The notes: generated by a model from the sequence alone, not told the origin. A DNA stretch of 64,000 nucleotides from Hedera helix (GCA_947179155.2 OX359286.1:17056413-17120412), one strand, 5' to 3'; counted from the first letter of the stretch, positions 11,100 to 23,530 are shown. Numbers and translations: made by a program.

Positions 11100-12990
11100 T
11101 CTATAAAATAAGGACTCAAATGTTTCACATTGAAGATGTTCGAAGTCCGTAAATGGCTAGGTATACGCAATCGATTTGCATTATCATTAATTTTTTGTAG
11201 AACCTCACAAGGTATGATCTTCCTATCCTTAAGCTTGTTGTATTCTCCAACAGGAAATCAATAACGAGTCAACACTGTCCAAAGTAGATCACAAACCTTA
11301 AAAAGTACCTGCCAATGATGACTATCAGCCCAATCCTTGTACTTACATTGCTTTCATGAATAGATCATCGAATCTGGTCATAGATATCCTGAAGATATTA
11401 TGTCATTTCCTTTGCTTTCGGATTCACACGTTCGACGCTTAGAATATGAGCTAAGTCCAGAACTCCAAGCAGATTCTGACCATAGACGATCTCAAAAGGA
11501 CTCATGCCTGTAGTTATATTCTTTGATTTGTTATACACAAATTCAGCCTAAGATAGCTCCAGATCCCATTGTTTCGGCTTAGTCCCAGCCAAACATCTTA
11601 AAAGATTACCCATACTTCGATTCACCACTTCAGTCTGACCATCTGTCTGGGGATGATAGGCACTACTAAAATTCAATTGTGTTCCCAGTTTCTCCGATAA
11701 ACTTCTCCAGAAGTGAGTCATAAACTTAGTATCATGATTCAAAGTAATAATTCAGGGAACACTATGCAAACGTACAATCTCCCGTAAGTAGAGGTGAGAG
11801 ATCCGATTAGCATCCATCGTCTTCTGACAAGCGATAAAATGAGCCATCTTAGAGAACCAATCAACCACAACTAGAATAGAATCCATTGCCCACTAGGTTT
11901 GGGGTAGGCCTAACACAAAATTCATACTAACATCACATTAGGGGGCTTCAGGAACAAGTTAGGGAGTGTATAATCCTGCATTAGTAAGAACTCCCTTGGA
12001 TCGCTGACATACACAACATCACTCCACATAATGAGCCACATCACCGACCTTCTTGACTTAGAACACCGCCAATGCCGACCTCAGAGGCATCACACTTTAC
12101 CTCAAACACCTTCTCAAAATCATGAAGTGCCAATACTGGTGCTTCGATCATCTTTTGCTTGACCAGTTGAAAACTAGCTTTGGCCTCCTCGGACTACTAG
12201 AGCTCATGACCTTTAAGGCATTCTGTGATTGGTGCAATTAGGGTACTAAAGTTTTTGATAAACTGACAATAGAAAGAAGCCATTCCATGGAAGCCCCTGG
12301 CATTATGTAAAGTTTTCGCTATGGACCAAGCTAAGGCTGCTTATATATTTGACCGATTGGCATGAACACCTTCTGTAGAAACGACGAAAGGTTACTGAAG
12401 TCATGAAGTAAGAACTTTTATTTTGGTTGACAAATAGAAGGTCCTTCCATAGTACATCAAAAATAACTCGGAGGTGCTTATGGTGCATCTCCCAGTTTGG
12501 ACTATAGATAAGAATATCATCGAAGTAGACAACTATAAATTTCCCCATGAAAGGTCATAACACCTAATACATAAACCTCATGAATGTACTAGAGGTATTG
12601 GAAAGGCCAAAAGGAGTGACCATCCATTCATACAATCCATGTTGTGTCTTGAACACTATTTTCCACTCATCTCCTAGCCTTATTCTGATTTGATGGTATC
12701 CACTCTTTAGGTCAATTTTTTAGAAAACCTCAACTCCAAACAATTGATCCAACATGTCATCTAGGCAAGGAATTGGAAATCGATACGCATTGTAATCTTA
12801 TTAATCGTCCTACTGTCAATACACATCCTCCATGATCCATCCTTTTTTGGCATTAACAGAGCAGGTACTGCACAAGGGCTCATACTCTCACGACTGTAGC
12901 CTTTCTCCAACAACTCCACCACTTGCCATTGTATCTTTTCAGACTCCTTAGGATTGAGTCTTTGCACTGGCTGATTAGGTAAGCTCGATC
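11100..12990 (-). pseudogene. Gypsy pol remnant: reverse transcriptase and integrase
   Basis: Minus-strand order: reverse transcriptase N-part (12967-12761, with VPALLMPKKDGSWRMCIDSR), reverse transcriptase core (12548-12300, with the catalytic YFDD motif intact in VVYFDDILIYS), start of RNase H (about 12170-12060, KCDASEVGIGGVL), then an abrupt jump to the integrase zinc region (12050-12000, HYVE...CVCQRSKG), integrase core (DWFSKMAHF, then YHPQTDGQTE at about 11660) and a C-terminal part ending near KHLSPYF. Stops and frameshifts separate the open pieces. The jump removes nearly all of RNase H. Confidence 0.85.
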
Positions 12991-13501
12991 CTAGGAAAAA
13001 ATCTATCTAATGTTGAATGTCCCTCATCGGCGTAGTCCAGGAGGAAGCTCTTTGAGCATCAGATCAGTAAACTCTGATAGTAGTTTCTACACATCGGTTG
13101 GTACTTTGGTGTTTCCATCCGCTGTATTAGGCTTACAAGGAAGTATACCACACCTTCATGCTCAACCTCAGTTATGAATTTAAACATGGACAATATGTTA
13201 GTATTGCTAACTGTTTGAATTGAATTCTTTCTTCTTGCCGAGGTGCTAACACAATCTTCATCACTTTTATACTAAGGGAATATGTGTTCTTCTAACCATC
13301 ATGAACATCACTTCAGTCATATTGCCAAGGCCTGCTTAAGAATATATGACATGCATCCATAGACACTACATCACACCAAACACTATCAAAATAGTTCTTA
13401 CTGATAGAAAATGTGACTAAACACTTTCAGTCCATTTTCACCTCATTGACTTTGTTTAGCCATGACAGCTTATATGGCTTGGGATGGCGATCCATCTTCA
13501 A

Positions 13502-14765
13502 TTATAATTTTTGGAGAGCCTCTTCAGACACTACGTTTTCATAATTGCCACTGTCAATGATCATTTTATTGACCTTATCTGCCATCGTACAAGTTGTATG
13601 GAATATATTGGTTCTCAACCAATCATTCCCTAAATCGCCTTTAAGAGTTAGTAGGTTTTTGTGAATGACCAGAGTCTTATGACCATCCCCATAGAGTACA
13701 TCTTTATCCCCATCATCGTCATTTATTGGCTCTCCAAACTCTTTTATCTCATCTACCATGTCTTCCTCAATCAGGAGGTTTTTGCCATTCTGACTGGTAG
13801 GTTTTTTGCACTCATTCACCCTATGCCCTTACTCGCCATATTTAAAACATATAATATTAAAGCTAGGATTACTTTGTGGTTGCTGCAGTGTAGGATGGGT
13901 TTGATGAGGTTATGTTGGCCTATTATTTGGGTTTCTCCTCACCACCGGTCTCCTGTTCTATTATAGATCTACATCATGAGCACAGTAGTATGCCTAAAAA
14001 ATAGTCCATAGTGAATGGAGATTGAGATCATTTTGTAGGGACTACCGTAATCCACCAAAATATCATTGCTACCAACTACTTCTCCGACTCGAACAAATTA
14101 TTTTAGGCTATCAATTGGTACAATTCCTCCGTATAGTCATCAACTGATTTGGTTCCTTGCCTCAATAGATACAGTCGTTTAAACAAGGATTGAGTGTAGC
14201 CAAAAGGAAGAAAGAAACCCTGCATATTTTTCTTCATCTTCTCCTAATCTGTGATTTTAGCCTTGCCTTGCCTTGCCTCTCTCGTGAGCGCATTAACTGC
14301 ACCCACCAAGCAGATGCTCTGCCCTTGAGTTTAATGGAAACCAGTTTGACCTTGACACTATCTGGAACTTCCTTATATTCAAAGATATGCTGAACTTCAT
14401 TCACTTAATCCATGAATCCTTCAGCCAGTAGCGTACTCAAAAATTTCGGTAGCTCCACCTTAAAACCTAGTTCTCGACGACGATCATCTCAACCGCATCA
14501 TTCCCATAATTGATCCCTATGGTGATAAGGGTTTTCAAAATTGGACTCAGAGTCATAATTCTCATCATCACGATTAAAGGTGTGGGACTTCCTCAGTCGG
14601 AACCTGTCCATGAAAACCAAGATCTTGCGCCATTAGACGTCGAGTTAACTCTGTAAACTTACCTCTATAAACCTTCAATCAACACGTCCTGAACATTATG
14701 ATCATGGTGTAGGACTACCTCAGCTGGAATCTATCTATGATGACCACGATCACCAGCCATTGAAA
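13502..14765 (-). pseudogene. Gypsy gag and protease remnant
   Basis: Minus strand, between the right LTR and the polymerase remnant. A zinc-knuckle block near 13800-13850 reads C-F-K-Y-G-E-stop-G-H...C, so its second cysteine is replaced and a stop lies inside. It is followed by an acidic linker and the aspartic protease site IIDSGNYENVVS near 13530-13560 (DSG catalytic triplet present). The upstream capsid part (to about 14765) is heavily frameshifted. Confidence 0.75.
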
Positions 14766-14798
14766 CTGGTGAAATCTAACCCTAGGGAGATGTTTGAT

Positions 14799-14810
14799 GC
14801 TCTAATACCA
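14799..14810 (-). promoter_or_regulatory. Primer-binding site, tRNA-Met type
   Basis: On the minus strand TGGTATTAGAGC follows the end of the right LTR after a few bases. One mismatch to TGGTATCAGAGC, the site complementary to initiator tRNA-Met. Confidence 0.75.
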
Positions 14811-14815
14811 ACTAA

Positions 14816-15499
14816 TGTCAGAGCAAGATAGTGATTATCCTGCGAGTTGGGTTAACAAAAAAATTTACAGGCAAATAAAGCAAGAGTTTGCCCAAAAGAA
14901 ATGGAGAGAAATTCTCTAGTGCTCAAATTCAATATTATAAAAAATAAAAGTCATTTTTCTTAACCCACAAGTCGAGTTATATAACTAAAAGCATTCTTGG
15001 GTAGCACGAAACAAGTCCCTATAGACCTGTAGCAAAATCTGTAATAAAACTCTAACAAATCCTTAAAAGTATGCCACGTAGTTGGTCTTATAATCATGCC
15101 ACGTTCCTTATAACTACATCACGTGAACACTGACAACTCCTAAAATGACGCCTTGTAATAACTGAAAAGATTTACAAAAATATTATCATAAAAGAAAATA
15201 AAAATAATTATGGTAAATAAACCTAAGGAAAATAAACCACGGAGGTTAGGCGAGCCTGAAACTAGGCTTAAAAGAGTGCCCGAAACTAGGACAACTTCTT
15301 GAGGAAGTCCAGCTTGAACTCAACAACACTTCTGAACCCGAACCCGAAGATAATGTCCGAACCCTCGAAGCAAATCGAACTCATCCGAAGACATCAGTAC
15401 TTGCCAATCTTACATCGATCCTCTGTCTCCATGTATTTCAATGCCATCAATGTACTATCCAACAAGTTGGCATCATCAGATTTGGATCCTTTTGCATCA
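14816..15499 (-). repeat. 5' LTR of the gypsy element 10360-15499
   Basis: Runs TGTCAGAGC to GCATCA on the plus strand, homologous to 10360-11045. It adjoins the primer-binding site on its left and the TSD copy GTAAT on its right. Confidence 0.85.
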
Positions 15500-15504
15500 G
15501 TAAT

Positions 15505-16047
15505 TCAAAAGCATAAACTGATTGGGACATACTAACAGGAAAAAGGGTAGCTTACATTGCTTAGTTATAAGATAGATTGAAAAAGTAGAATTATAATCAA
15601 GTTTGGAATGAGAAACAATAGGAACAAAGTTCATTATTACATTGATGGGTTTGTGGCCAAGTTTGATGTGCCGCAATTTACTATTAGCAGAACTAGCATT
15701 ATAAAGAGAAGTTGGTATAAGCAAAAAAGAAGGTGTAGGTTGAATTCTTTGTAACTGATACAAACCTTCAGTATAGCCTCACCAAGTGTCAATACTATTT
15801 TTAGGAGTGGATCCTGAATAAAGCATTTGTTATGAGAAAAATTCATAATGGAATGAGATTGATTTAGTAAATTACTTATAGAAAGCAAACTGAATAAAAA
15901 AAAGGGTATAAACAACACCTTGTGAAGTGTAAGAGCAGGTGTTAAAACTACTGAACCCATTTTAGAAACCAAAACATTATAATCATTTGGGAATTAAACA
16001 ATGATAGGTGGATTAAGATTAATAACATCAATCATAAAACCTAGATC
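15505..16047 (-). pseudogene. Copia protease end and pre-integrase block (minus element)
   Basis: The minus-strand reading contains KVLFIPFFLFSLLSIS, CFIQDPLLK and a later RHIKLGHKPINVI, the pattern that follows the protease in copia polyproteins (VLYVP..NLLS, then the GAG-pre-integrase H...H). Separated from its integrase by the gypsy insertion and from the protease active site by the LTR insertion 16053-19373. One open frame covers 15637-15972; the rest is frameshifted. Confidence 0.75.
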
Positions 16048-17540
16048 ACAATTATGACGCCCCCAAATCACTATACTTGTTATAGATGATTTGGTGCTCA
16101 CTATCAATCCTAGATCATTCTAAGTATAGACGTTCCCTTAATTTATAAACATTATCTAACTAAAATTCAGAATATTGGCATAACATGACTAGTCCATATT
16201 ACCAATATCCTTATTCAACTAAAAAGTTTTATAAACAAAGTTTTCATCTTAACTTCTAAAAGATCTTTCATTATTTTATGACAAGTCTTTGTAATCAATA
16301 CAAAGGACTTAGTACTTAACTTTTATAATTTTAACCATAAGATTTTAGATACCTTATCATTTATGACTACTATATATCCAAAATTCACAGTATCAGTATA
16401 AGAAATTCTTCCAATAACTAAGGAGGCTTTTCGAGAAATGCGACGCTCAACTAGGCAACCTCATACCCTAGAAATTCTATTTGCACAATTTTATCACTTG
16501 GATACATAGTTTCATAATTGATAGTTATCTTTCATATTGAAAATCCCTATCTATTTGAAATTCAGAATATTAATAACACACTTGTACTTGAAATCGAGGA
16601 ACCTTACGATGAATTTCATCGGTGATCCTGTCTCAAATTCTTACACCACTCACAATATTATTCAATATCCTCACTCAGATGTATAGTTCTTTAACAATAC
16701 TATTTTAATGTTTTAACATTTCTAAATCTTATAACTATAAAGACAAAACACATTTGATGATAATAAGATAGTTTTATTGATATAATATTCGGTTACTAGG
16801 TTCGTAGTACTTGTTCATATTTATATAAGTCATAAAGACTTCATACAAAACATAAAGTAGACAGAATAATAGGTAAAGATAGCCTAGTCTACGCATTTCT
16901 TCTTTCCTTTCTTCTTAGAGCCAGATCTTTGGGGTATGTCTATAATTAAAGTTTATTGCAAGAATGAGCATACAATAGCTCAGCAAGTTTAAGCATTTAG
17001 AATGTAAGAAAACTCACACCAATAAGAATTTGAGTGAATAAATAGCTCACAAAGGATAGGTCAATTGTTTAACATGACAAAGCTGAGTAGTAATATAACC
17101 AAGAACCGTTCGTCAGTCAATACGGCTTAGAACCATACAGTAGACATATATAGGTGATTAACCTAATAATATCCTATGTTATGCACAACATACACTACAC
17201 TGACTAATCATGACAGTGTTTTAAAAGAATGTTTATCTCAGTTTGCTTCGCATGGAGAGGTTGCCCCAAGATAAATTGGTTTGACTAAAAAGCTCAAATA
17301 AATATTTTACGAATAAACATATTCATTTCTCAAGTTATGCCGAATCAAATAGCAATAACTTTCATGGCAAAGATTTATAACACGTTGTTGCACAAAGTGC
17401 ATAAATCAAATATAAAGCTTGTAAATAATAAGCTTAAGGTAGAAGAAAACTTGCCTTTTCGATAAGTTTTACAATTAAATATTCTTCATAAATCTTATAC
17501 ATTAATATTTTATATAAATTAGTTAGACACGAATTCAATC

Positions 17541-17966
17541 CTTTTATGTTTTAAGTCGGACATTATAACCACTTATAATTAAGATTTCTTCTAATAAATT
17601 TGAGCATTATAGCTGCTTTGTATAAGGAATATTTTACAAAATATTTTAAGAAAATTTCAGCATTAAAACTGCTTATATAATGAGTATTTGTATAAATACT
17701 TTAAGAAAATTTCAGTATTATAACTACTTATATAATGAGTATTTGAATAATTACTTTAAGAAAATCGGTAGTAACTACTTATAAAATAAATATTTTCATT
17801 AAATACTTAAAGAAAATTGGCCATAGTAACTGCTTATAAAAGTATGTTTCGTATTTTATAATTGAAATGAATCGGACATTATAACTGCTTGTAAAATGAA
17901 CTTTTGTAATATTTATTTGAAATAATTTGAGTATTATAACTGCTTGTAAAAGTTTATTGTAACTAA
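17541..17966. repeat. Minisatellite, about 8 units of ~55 bp
   Basis: Degenerate direct repeats, each with a core like CATTATAACTGCTTATAAAATGA followed by an AT-rich arm ending in TTTAAGAAAATT. Units start near 17550, 17600, 17654, 17711, 17767, 17818, 17872 and 17928. Located inside the LTR 16053-19373. Confidence 0.85.
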
Positions 17967-18160
17967 ATATAAGAAGAAAAGTAATCAAAATAACTACTAG
18001 AGTATACCTCTTGTAGTGCTTGCTGTACTTCCAAAATAGCAAAACTTCGTCGCTCGAAATATATTTTTCTCTGTCAGATTATAACTATAAAGTGTATAGC
18101 TTATGAAATGCTCTAGGAAATACTCTAGAAAATCCTAGGTAATAATGAATGGAAGCTTGC

Positions 18161-18168
18161 TATTTATA
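18161..18168 (-). promoter_or_regulatory. TATA box of LTR 16053-19373
   Basis: TATAAATA on the minus strand (context GCTTATAAATAGC). Supports minus orientation of this LTR. Confidence 0.45.
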
Positions 18169-18639
18169 AGCATTTGGAATTTTCAAAATTGCACATTAAG
18201 GCCTCGGTTAATTACACTTTAGTACCTTGACAAATTAAACTTTGATACCACAAAATATCTAACTTTTCTTGGACCAAAATACTCCTAAATGGCTGACCAT
18301 TTTTTTGTTTATTCAAGATGAGGTCTTCCCCTTCATCATCTCTCACATGATTGGTCAAAAACAATTCACTTGGATCACTAATTAGCTTTCCACGAACACA
18401 ATTGGTTGGTTTTGTTTTAGTTAGTTTTCTAGTTAAAGTAACTAGTGTTTATTTATTTAGTTTAGTTAATCTAAATTATTTTCTTTTCTTAATCATGATT
18501 GGTCTATTTAAGTTCACATGGATTTTAATTCTCGCACGCGATTGGTCGAAAATGTTTTAGTTGAATTACTAATTAGTAATTAGTTTAATTTCAACTAATT
18601 TGATTAATTAGTATAATACTTAAGTATTTATACGTATTT

Positions 18640-18780
18640 ACATCGTATAATACATTGTATAATATTCGTATTTAATTCGTATTATACTTCGTATTACACT
18701 TCGTATTAATCTCGTATAATATTCCGTATAATTCTCGTATTATACAGTACATTATCTTTCGTATTCTTTCTATATTTGTC
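18640..18780. repeat. Short CGTATTA-type array
   Basis: Around ten copies of a TCGTAT(T/A)A word spaced 10-20 bp apart, in LTR 16053-19373. Probably slippage-derived. Confidence 0.7.
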
Positions 18781-19379
18781 CTGTATTTTGGAATAGAAAT
18801 ATTGAAAAATTATTTTGGGTAAAATTTTTATTGGTGGAAATGCATTTATTGTCCGAATAAACGTTATTTAGGAATGTGAATTTTTCAAAATTAGAAGACA
18901 GTTCCTAAATGAATATTGTTTTTCGTCTTATTATAAGAAAAATGTTATTGGCTCACTAACATCTATACCTTGTATAAATACTATGCCGTGAAATGCAAAA
19001 TCTTAAAACAGCGAATAGAATAGCCAAAAAACGAAAAATGTTTTCTCGAAAAACGTATTTTTGGTCTTTTCTCAAAAAAATTTTATTGGTTCCCTGTGTT
19101 TTATGACTTATATAAACACTATTTCGTGAAATATGAACAGTTCCAAAAGGATGTAAGACGGATGCCACAAGCATAACTAATTTCTAGGTTTTAACCTTTA
19201 GGGTTTATGTTTTAATACTTAACTTTCTTTAAAGTACATAATATTATACAAAGGATTATATATACACATATATTGGAACATAATTCAATCACATAACACA
19301 TTCTTGAAGTATAACACCACCTTTATTGTTCATATAAAATCATATTACAAGATTCTCAAAAGTTCAGAACATTACAATA

Positions 19380-20015
19380 ACACATGTGATCAGTTGCCCT
19401 AGTGCCTATTTTTCAAGTATTATTTATGGAAATAGTGCTTGAAGACAATGAGAAGCAAATACCTGCAATACAATATGATCCTCTGTGGCTTTCTCTTTAC
19501 CTTTATTTAAAAGTGTAAAAACATGATTTAGTTGGGACTGAATATGATCAATCTGAGTAGAACAACTGTGCATTGCAGGTGTAAATTAGTTGAGTAAACT
19601 ATGAGAACTAGCAGCCATTTAAGAAAAATCAATAGGAAAACATCCTAGTGCATGTGAACAATGATGAGAAGGACTAGAAGAAATTAAAACATGACCTGGA
19701 GAACTAATAGCAATTTATTCTAGATTATGTACTGAATCAAATGAAGGAGCCTGAAACACTTGGCTAGGTCTTTGTATAAACTTTCCCTTGTAGTTAGAAT
19801 GAAATTTTCCTTGTAGTGGTTGTTGTGTCTTCTTGCCTCTATTAGTAGGGTGTAAAGGATGGTCTAGAGGCTAACCATTTAATTTTAAACACTTTTCCCT
19901 TAAATGATTTTTACTACGAAAATAGGAACATTCAATCTCTCTGTATCCTTTCTTTCCACTAGCATAGTTAACAAAATATGGTAAAGCCATATTATCAAAA
20001 ATAGTACTGGCCTTG
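19380..20015 (-). pseudogene. Copia gag C-terminus with zinc knuckle, and protease start
   Basis: The minus-strand reading has a knuckle near 19900-19950, C-S-Y-F...H-L-R-E-K-C, in which the second cysteine is Phe. A Gln/Ser/His-rich linker follows, then GK..KATEDH, then RATDHMC near 19385-19405, a remnant of the DSGATDHM protease signature whose active-site Asp-Ser-Gly is altered. Several stops. It continues across the LTR insertion into 16047. Confidence 0.7.
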
Positions 20016-20267
20016 CTTCTTAATGATTGATTTTTATACCTAGTTATTGAATACTCTTAAACTTGATGATTTTGTGAATTGTTTAGCATTTTAGTTAGTT
20101 TTATGTGTTTTTATATTATTCTTGTAAATTATGGTTTAATTTTAGTTTTATGTATTTTATTTATATTTTAGGTAATTTATATTATTTTTATATATTTTAT
20201 GTATTTTAATTTAATTTTTGTAAGAAAATATAGTTAGCAGTGGTATTTTGGTAATTTCCAGCAAAGC

Positions 20268-20283
20268 CACCGCTACAGCGGTG
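20268..20283. repeat. Short GC hairpin
   Basis: CACCGCT-AC-AGCGGTG, a 7-bp perfect stem in AT-rich DNA within the LTR 20021-21604. Confidence 0.6.
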
Positions 20284-22383
20284 CCTTGCTACCACCGCAA
20301 CGGTAATATAAAACTCAGAAGCAGCAGGAGCCATCGTTGTGACGCTCAAAGTCACCGCTGCACCGCTCAAATGAACTGCCTAAAAAAATATAAAGGAGTG
20401 CCACAACAATCCCCTGCTACCATTGTGGTGGTACACTATTCATGTGCGATATTTTTACTTTTAAGTCCAGTTTTCAGCCCTAACTTCATAAATTTTATTT
20501 CTTTTTTCCTTTTGGGGTCTGAGAGAGACGATTTCTTGGGAGAGAGAAGAGGAGGAAATGTGGTTTTCCTTCACGGGAGGCACCAAACCTTTGATTCTTG
20601 GTGCCAAAATCCTCCTATTTTTGTAATACAGGATGAAAAAGATGAAGAGCAAACTAGAGAAGTATTCTTGGAATCCATTGATGGCGGAGCTTGGAGATTA
20701 GGCTTGGTTGACAACAAATTTACTTTCTTAACTCTTAATTATCTTTGTATTTTATTATTTTATGGATTCTTGATGGATTATGTATATGGATATTGGCTAT
20801 TCTTCTTAATTGAATCTAAATATGCTTTTGAAAATAATATGAATTTGTAATTGAATTTCTCTCTCTTGATTAGCACCATATGGATTGGTTTATCATATTA
20901 TGTGCTTTATGTATCAATTAATTGCAAGTGATTGATTTGGGGAACCTATATGAATTGGAAGATGGATTATATGTTTAGACCCAAATATGATAACATGTGT
21001 TGTGTTATTTGTTCTTAGGAGCGTATGCATAATTTGTGTGTAGGATAGACATATGCCTGCATGCTGCGTGTAGCCAATGTGAGAATCTATGCTTCAAACC
21101 CTTCTTGTGTTAATTCTCATAGAAATATAGTGAATTATCTTGCTTGGGTTGTTCTTATCTAAATTCTATCGAATGGGATAGGTTTGCATGAAATATACTT
21201 ATTTGGCTATCGAAAGATGTCTATAAGTACTATCGTATTCTCGGTTGATAATTCATCGTGACTGTATGATTGAGAAGAGAGTTAGGAGATTTAATTGACG
21301 TGTTATGAAAAATTGAAGACTTAGATTCACCTATCTTTAATTGCTTTCTAGTTTAAATGTTAATTTGCATTATGTCCACTTACCTTTCACTTCTTTCATT
21401 CAATCAAATATTTAGCTAAGATTGACTTGTTTTGCATCAGTATTTTGAAAACTATTAGAACTAATTCCTCGTGGGATTGACTTTTACTTTCACTTTATTA
21501 CTTATTGACCGTGTATGCTTGCACGTTATTCATTCAAACAAATTCGAGACCAGAATTTAACTAATAAATAAAATATAAATAAATAGTTCCGATTTCGATC
21601 AACAATTTCTAGAGTAAAAGCTAACTTCCATAGTCATGTAGTCATATAAACCATCACTAACCACCTAATAGGCTTGAACAAATGGATAAGTGCTCAAAGT
21701 GAAAGAGATCACAAGCAATGTAGTAACCAACAACAAGTTAAGCACACAGACTAAGCAACATTAATCCATTTTTCTATAAGTTATAATCCAAGCAATCATA
21801 ATAACCCGGTCTTCGATTATAGTTCTAATCACATCAAAACAATGCTCAAGAAACTCAAACCTATACTACAACGAATTTAAACAAAACAAAACAAAAACAA
21901 CTATAATAAATCCATTTTCATAGGTAACATAGTTGCACTTAGAATGTGCAAGAAACCGTTAAACCCTAAGGTTTTCCAAGAGTACGAGTTTTGGCTCTTG
22001 AGGGTTTATAGAAAATATACCCATACAATTCAAAACAAAATAAAACTAAACAAAATACGAGGCGTAGACAACCACTAAACATGAAATACATTATCTATAC
22101 TAAAATCAATGAAAGAATTAAAGCAATGGAGTTCCCTAAAACTTGGGTTAATTATCAACTTCTGCTTCCATAATTGTAATTGTTTCCCATCATTTGCTAC
22201 ATTATAACCTGAACAAAAAAAAAAAAAAGAAAACTAAATGAAGCATTAGCGAAACTTGGGTTGCCTCCCAATTAGCGCTGGTTTTATAGTCTTCAGTCTG
22301 ACTCCATTATTTAAAATAGAAATACAAGTTTAAACAAGAATTAAATCGAATGAAATCAATAATAAAAAACAATCAGAAACTAA

Positions 22384-22403
22384 TTCCCAAGCAACGACGC
22401 CGG
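22384..22403 (-). promoter_or_regulatory. Degenerate primer-binding site, tRNA-Asp type
   Basis: The minus strand reads CCGGCGTCGTTGCTTGGGAA, related to TGGCGCCGTTGCCGGGGAA with four or five changes. It lies 5 bp inside the minus LTR that ends at 22409. Confidence 0.55.
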
Positions 22404-22993
22404 AATTTTGTTGGTCGAAATTGAAACTGTTTATTTATATTTTATTTATCAGTTAAATTCAGATCTCGAATTCATTTAAATGAATAACGTGCAAATATGT
22501 ACGGTCAATAAGTAATAAAGTGAAAGTAACAGTCGATCTTATGTGGAATTAGTTCTAATAGTTTCCCAAATACTAATACAAAATAAGTTAATCTTTGTTA
22601 AACATTTGATTGAATGAATGAAGTGAAAGGTAAGTGGACATAATGCAAATTAACATTTAAACTAGAAAGCAATTAAAGATAGGTGAATCTAAGTCTACAA
22701 TTTCTCCCAGCACGTCAATTAAATCTCTTAACTCCCTTCTCAATCTTACGGTTATGATGAATTATCAATCGAGAATACGATAGTATTTATAGACATCTTT
22801 CGATAGCCAAATAAGCATATCCCATCCAAACATATCCCACTCGATAGAATTCAGATAAGAACAACCTAAGCAAGATAATTCACTATATTTCCATGAGAAC
22901 TAACACAAGCATGATTTTTAAGCACATATTCTCACATTGACTATACGCGACATTAAGGTATATGTTTATCCTACACACAAATTATGCACTTCT

Positions 22994-23530
22994 TATCTTG
23001 TTTGATAAAAAAATAGGCCTAATTTATATTAGGCCAATGACTCGTCATCAAAATGTGGCATCTGGCATTTGTAAAACTATCATTTAAGCCCATCAATAAC
23101 TAGATTACCCTCTTATTTTCTTGCTGCAATTCAAGTTCCTTTAGAGCCCTACAAGTACAAGATGTAATTGGTTCTAATGAAGTCAGTTCTTCCTTTAATC
23201 CTTTTTAAAAATACAATTCAAGAGATGATGCTTCTTGTTCAATTTTAAACAAATCTCTTTGAACTTGATAGATCTTATTACCATTAACACTAGAAAATCT
23301 CTTATACAACTCAGCCTATACAACATTAAAACTATGCACATAATTCATATTGGAACTAATTTCATCATTTACAATGTTGAAGATCCATGAAATTACCATA
23401 TTATTCACTTGTTGCCATTGAGGAAATAGAAGAGATGTTTCTTTTGGTGCTTCAAATGAGCCATATGCAATGATTAGTTTGTTTTTGGCTGAAAGAGCCA
23501 ACAATCTAAAAGTTTTTTTTTTTATGCCAA
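22994..23530 (-). pseudogene. Copia gag, UBN2-type capsid block (minus element)
   Basis: The minus-strand reading LALSAKNKL, then FPQWQQVNNMVISWIFN, ELYKRFSSVNGNKIYQ, CTCRALKELE and VI.LLMGLNDSF follows the conserved order of the plant copia gag capsid family. Two or three in-frame stops interrupt it. The left end is the CTTCT duplication of the composite insertion; the reading resumes at 20015. The start of gag and its leader are not preserved to the right. Confidence 0.8.

Larger units (their letters stand above)
10360..15499 (-). mobile_element. Ty3/gypsy element with both LTRs (minus), TSD GTAAT
   Basis: Two direct LTRs (10360-11045 and 14816-15499, 686 and 684 bp) bracket gag, protease, reverse transcriptase and integrase remnants on the minus strand. 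Flanks 10355-10359 and 15500-15504 are both GTAAT. The LTRs differ at roughly 12-15% of positions by eye, so the insertion is old. The internal region is about 3.8 kb, short for a gypsy element; most of RNase H is missing. The integrase motif YHPQTDGQTEVVNRS and the tRNA-Met-like primer site fit the chromovirus-type lineages, but no chromodomain is visible. It sits inside the integrase gene of an older copia element. Confidence 0.9.
16053..19373 (-). mobile_element. Solo LTR of a large gypsy family (minus), TSD ACAAT
   Basis: Flanked by ACAAT at 16048-16052 and 19374-19378; removing the insert restores the copia reading ATDHMC.... The left end TATGACGCCCCC matches the left ends at 41280 and 59503, and the right end GAACATT(ACA) matches the right end at 63300. 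The TATA box (18161-18168, minus) and the shared hairpin (16957-16988) show it lies in minus orientation. The termini look eroded: TG to TA on the left, and the final CA overlaps the duplication on the right. It holds no gene, a minisatellite at 17541-17966 and a CGTAT array at 18640-18780. Confidence 0.8.
20021..22988. mobile_element. Composite Athila-like insertion with inverted LTRs, TSD CTTCT
   Basis: One insertion into copia gag, flanked by CTTCT at 20016-20020 and 22989-22993. Contents: an LTR in plus orientation (20021-21604, end GATCAACA), an 804-bp middle (21605-22408), and a truncated LTR in minus orientation (22409-22988). The middle reads as the start of an internal region of the minus-oriented LTR, because it begins with a degenerate tRNA-Asp-type primer site at 22384-22403 and contains GGGAGGCAACCCAAG (minus) near 22259. 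The two LTR arms (21020-21604 against 22409-22988) match at roughly 85-90% by eye and could fold back on each other. No coding capacity; the 200-codon frame at 20248-20850 starts at TTG and lies wholly in LTR sequence. Confidence 0.75.

Noticed and set aside
20248..20850. 200-codon plus-strand frame
   Set aside because: Begins at TTG inside the Athila-like LTR 20021-21604, with no recognisable domain and composition typical of an LTR leader.
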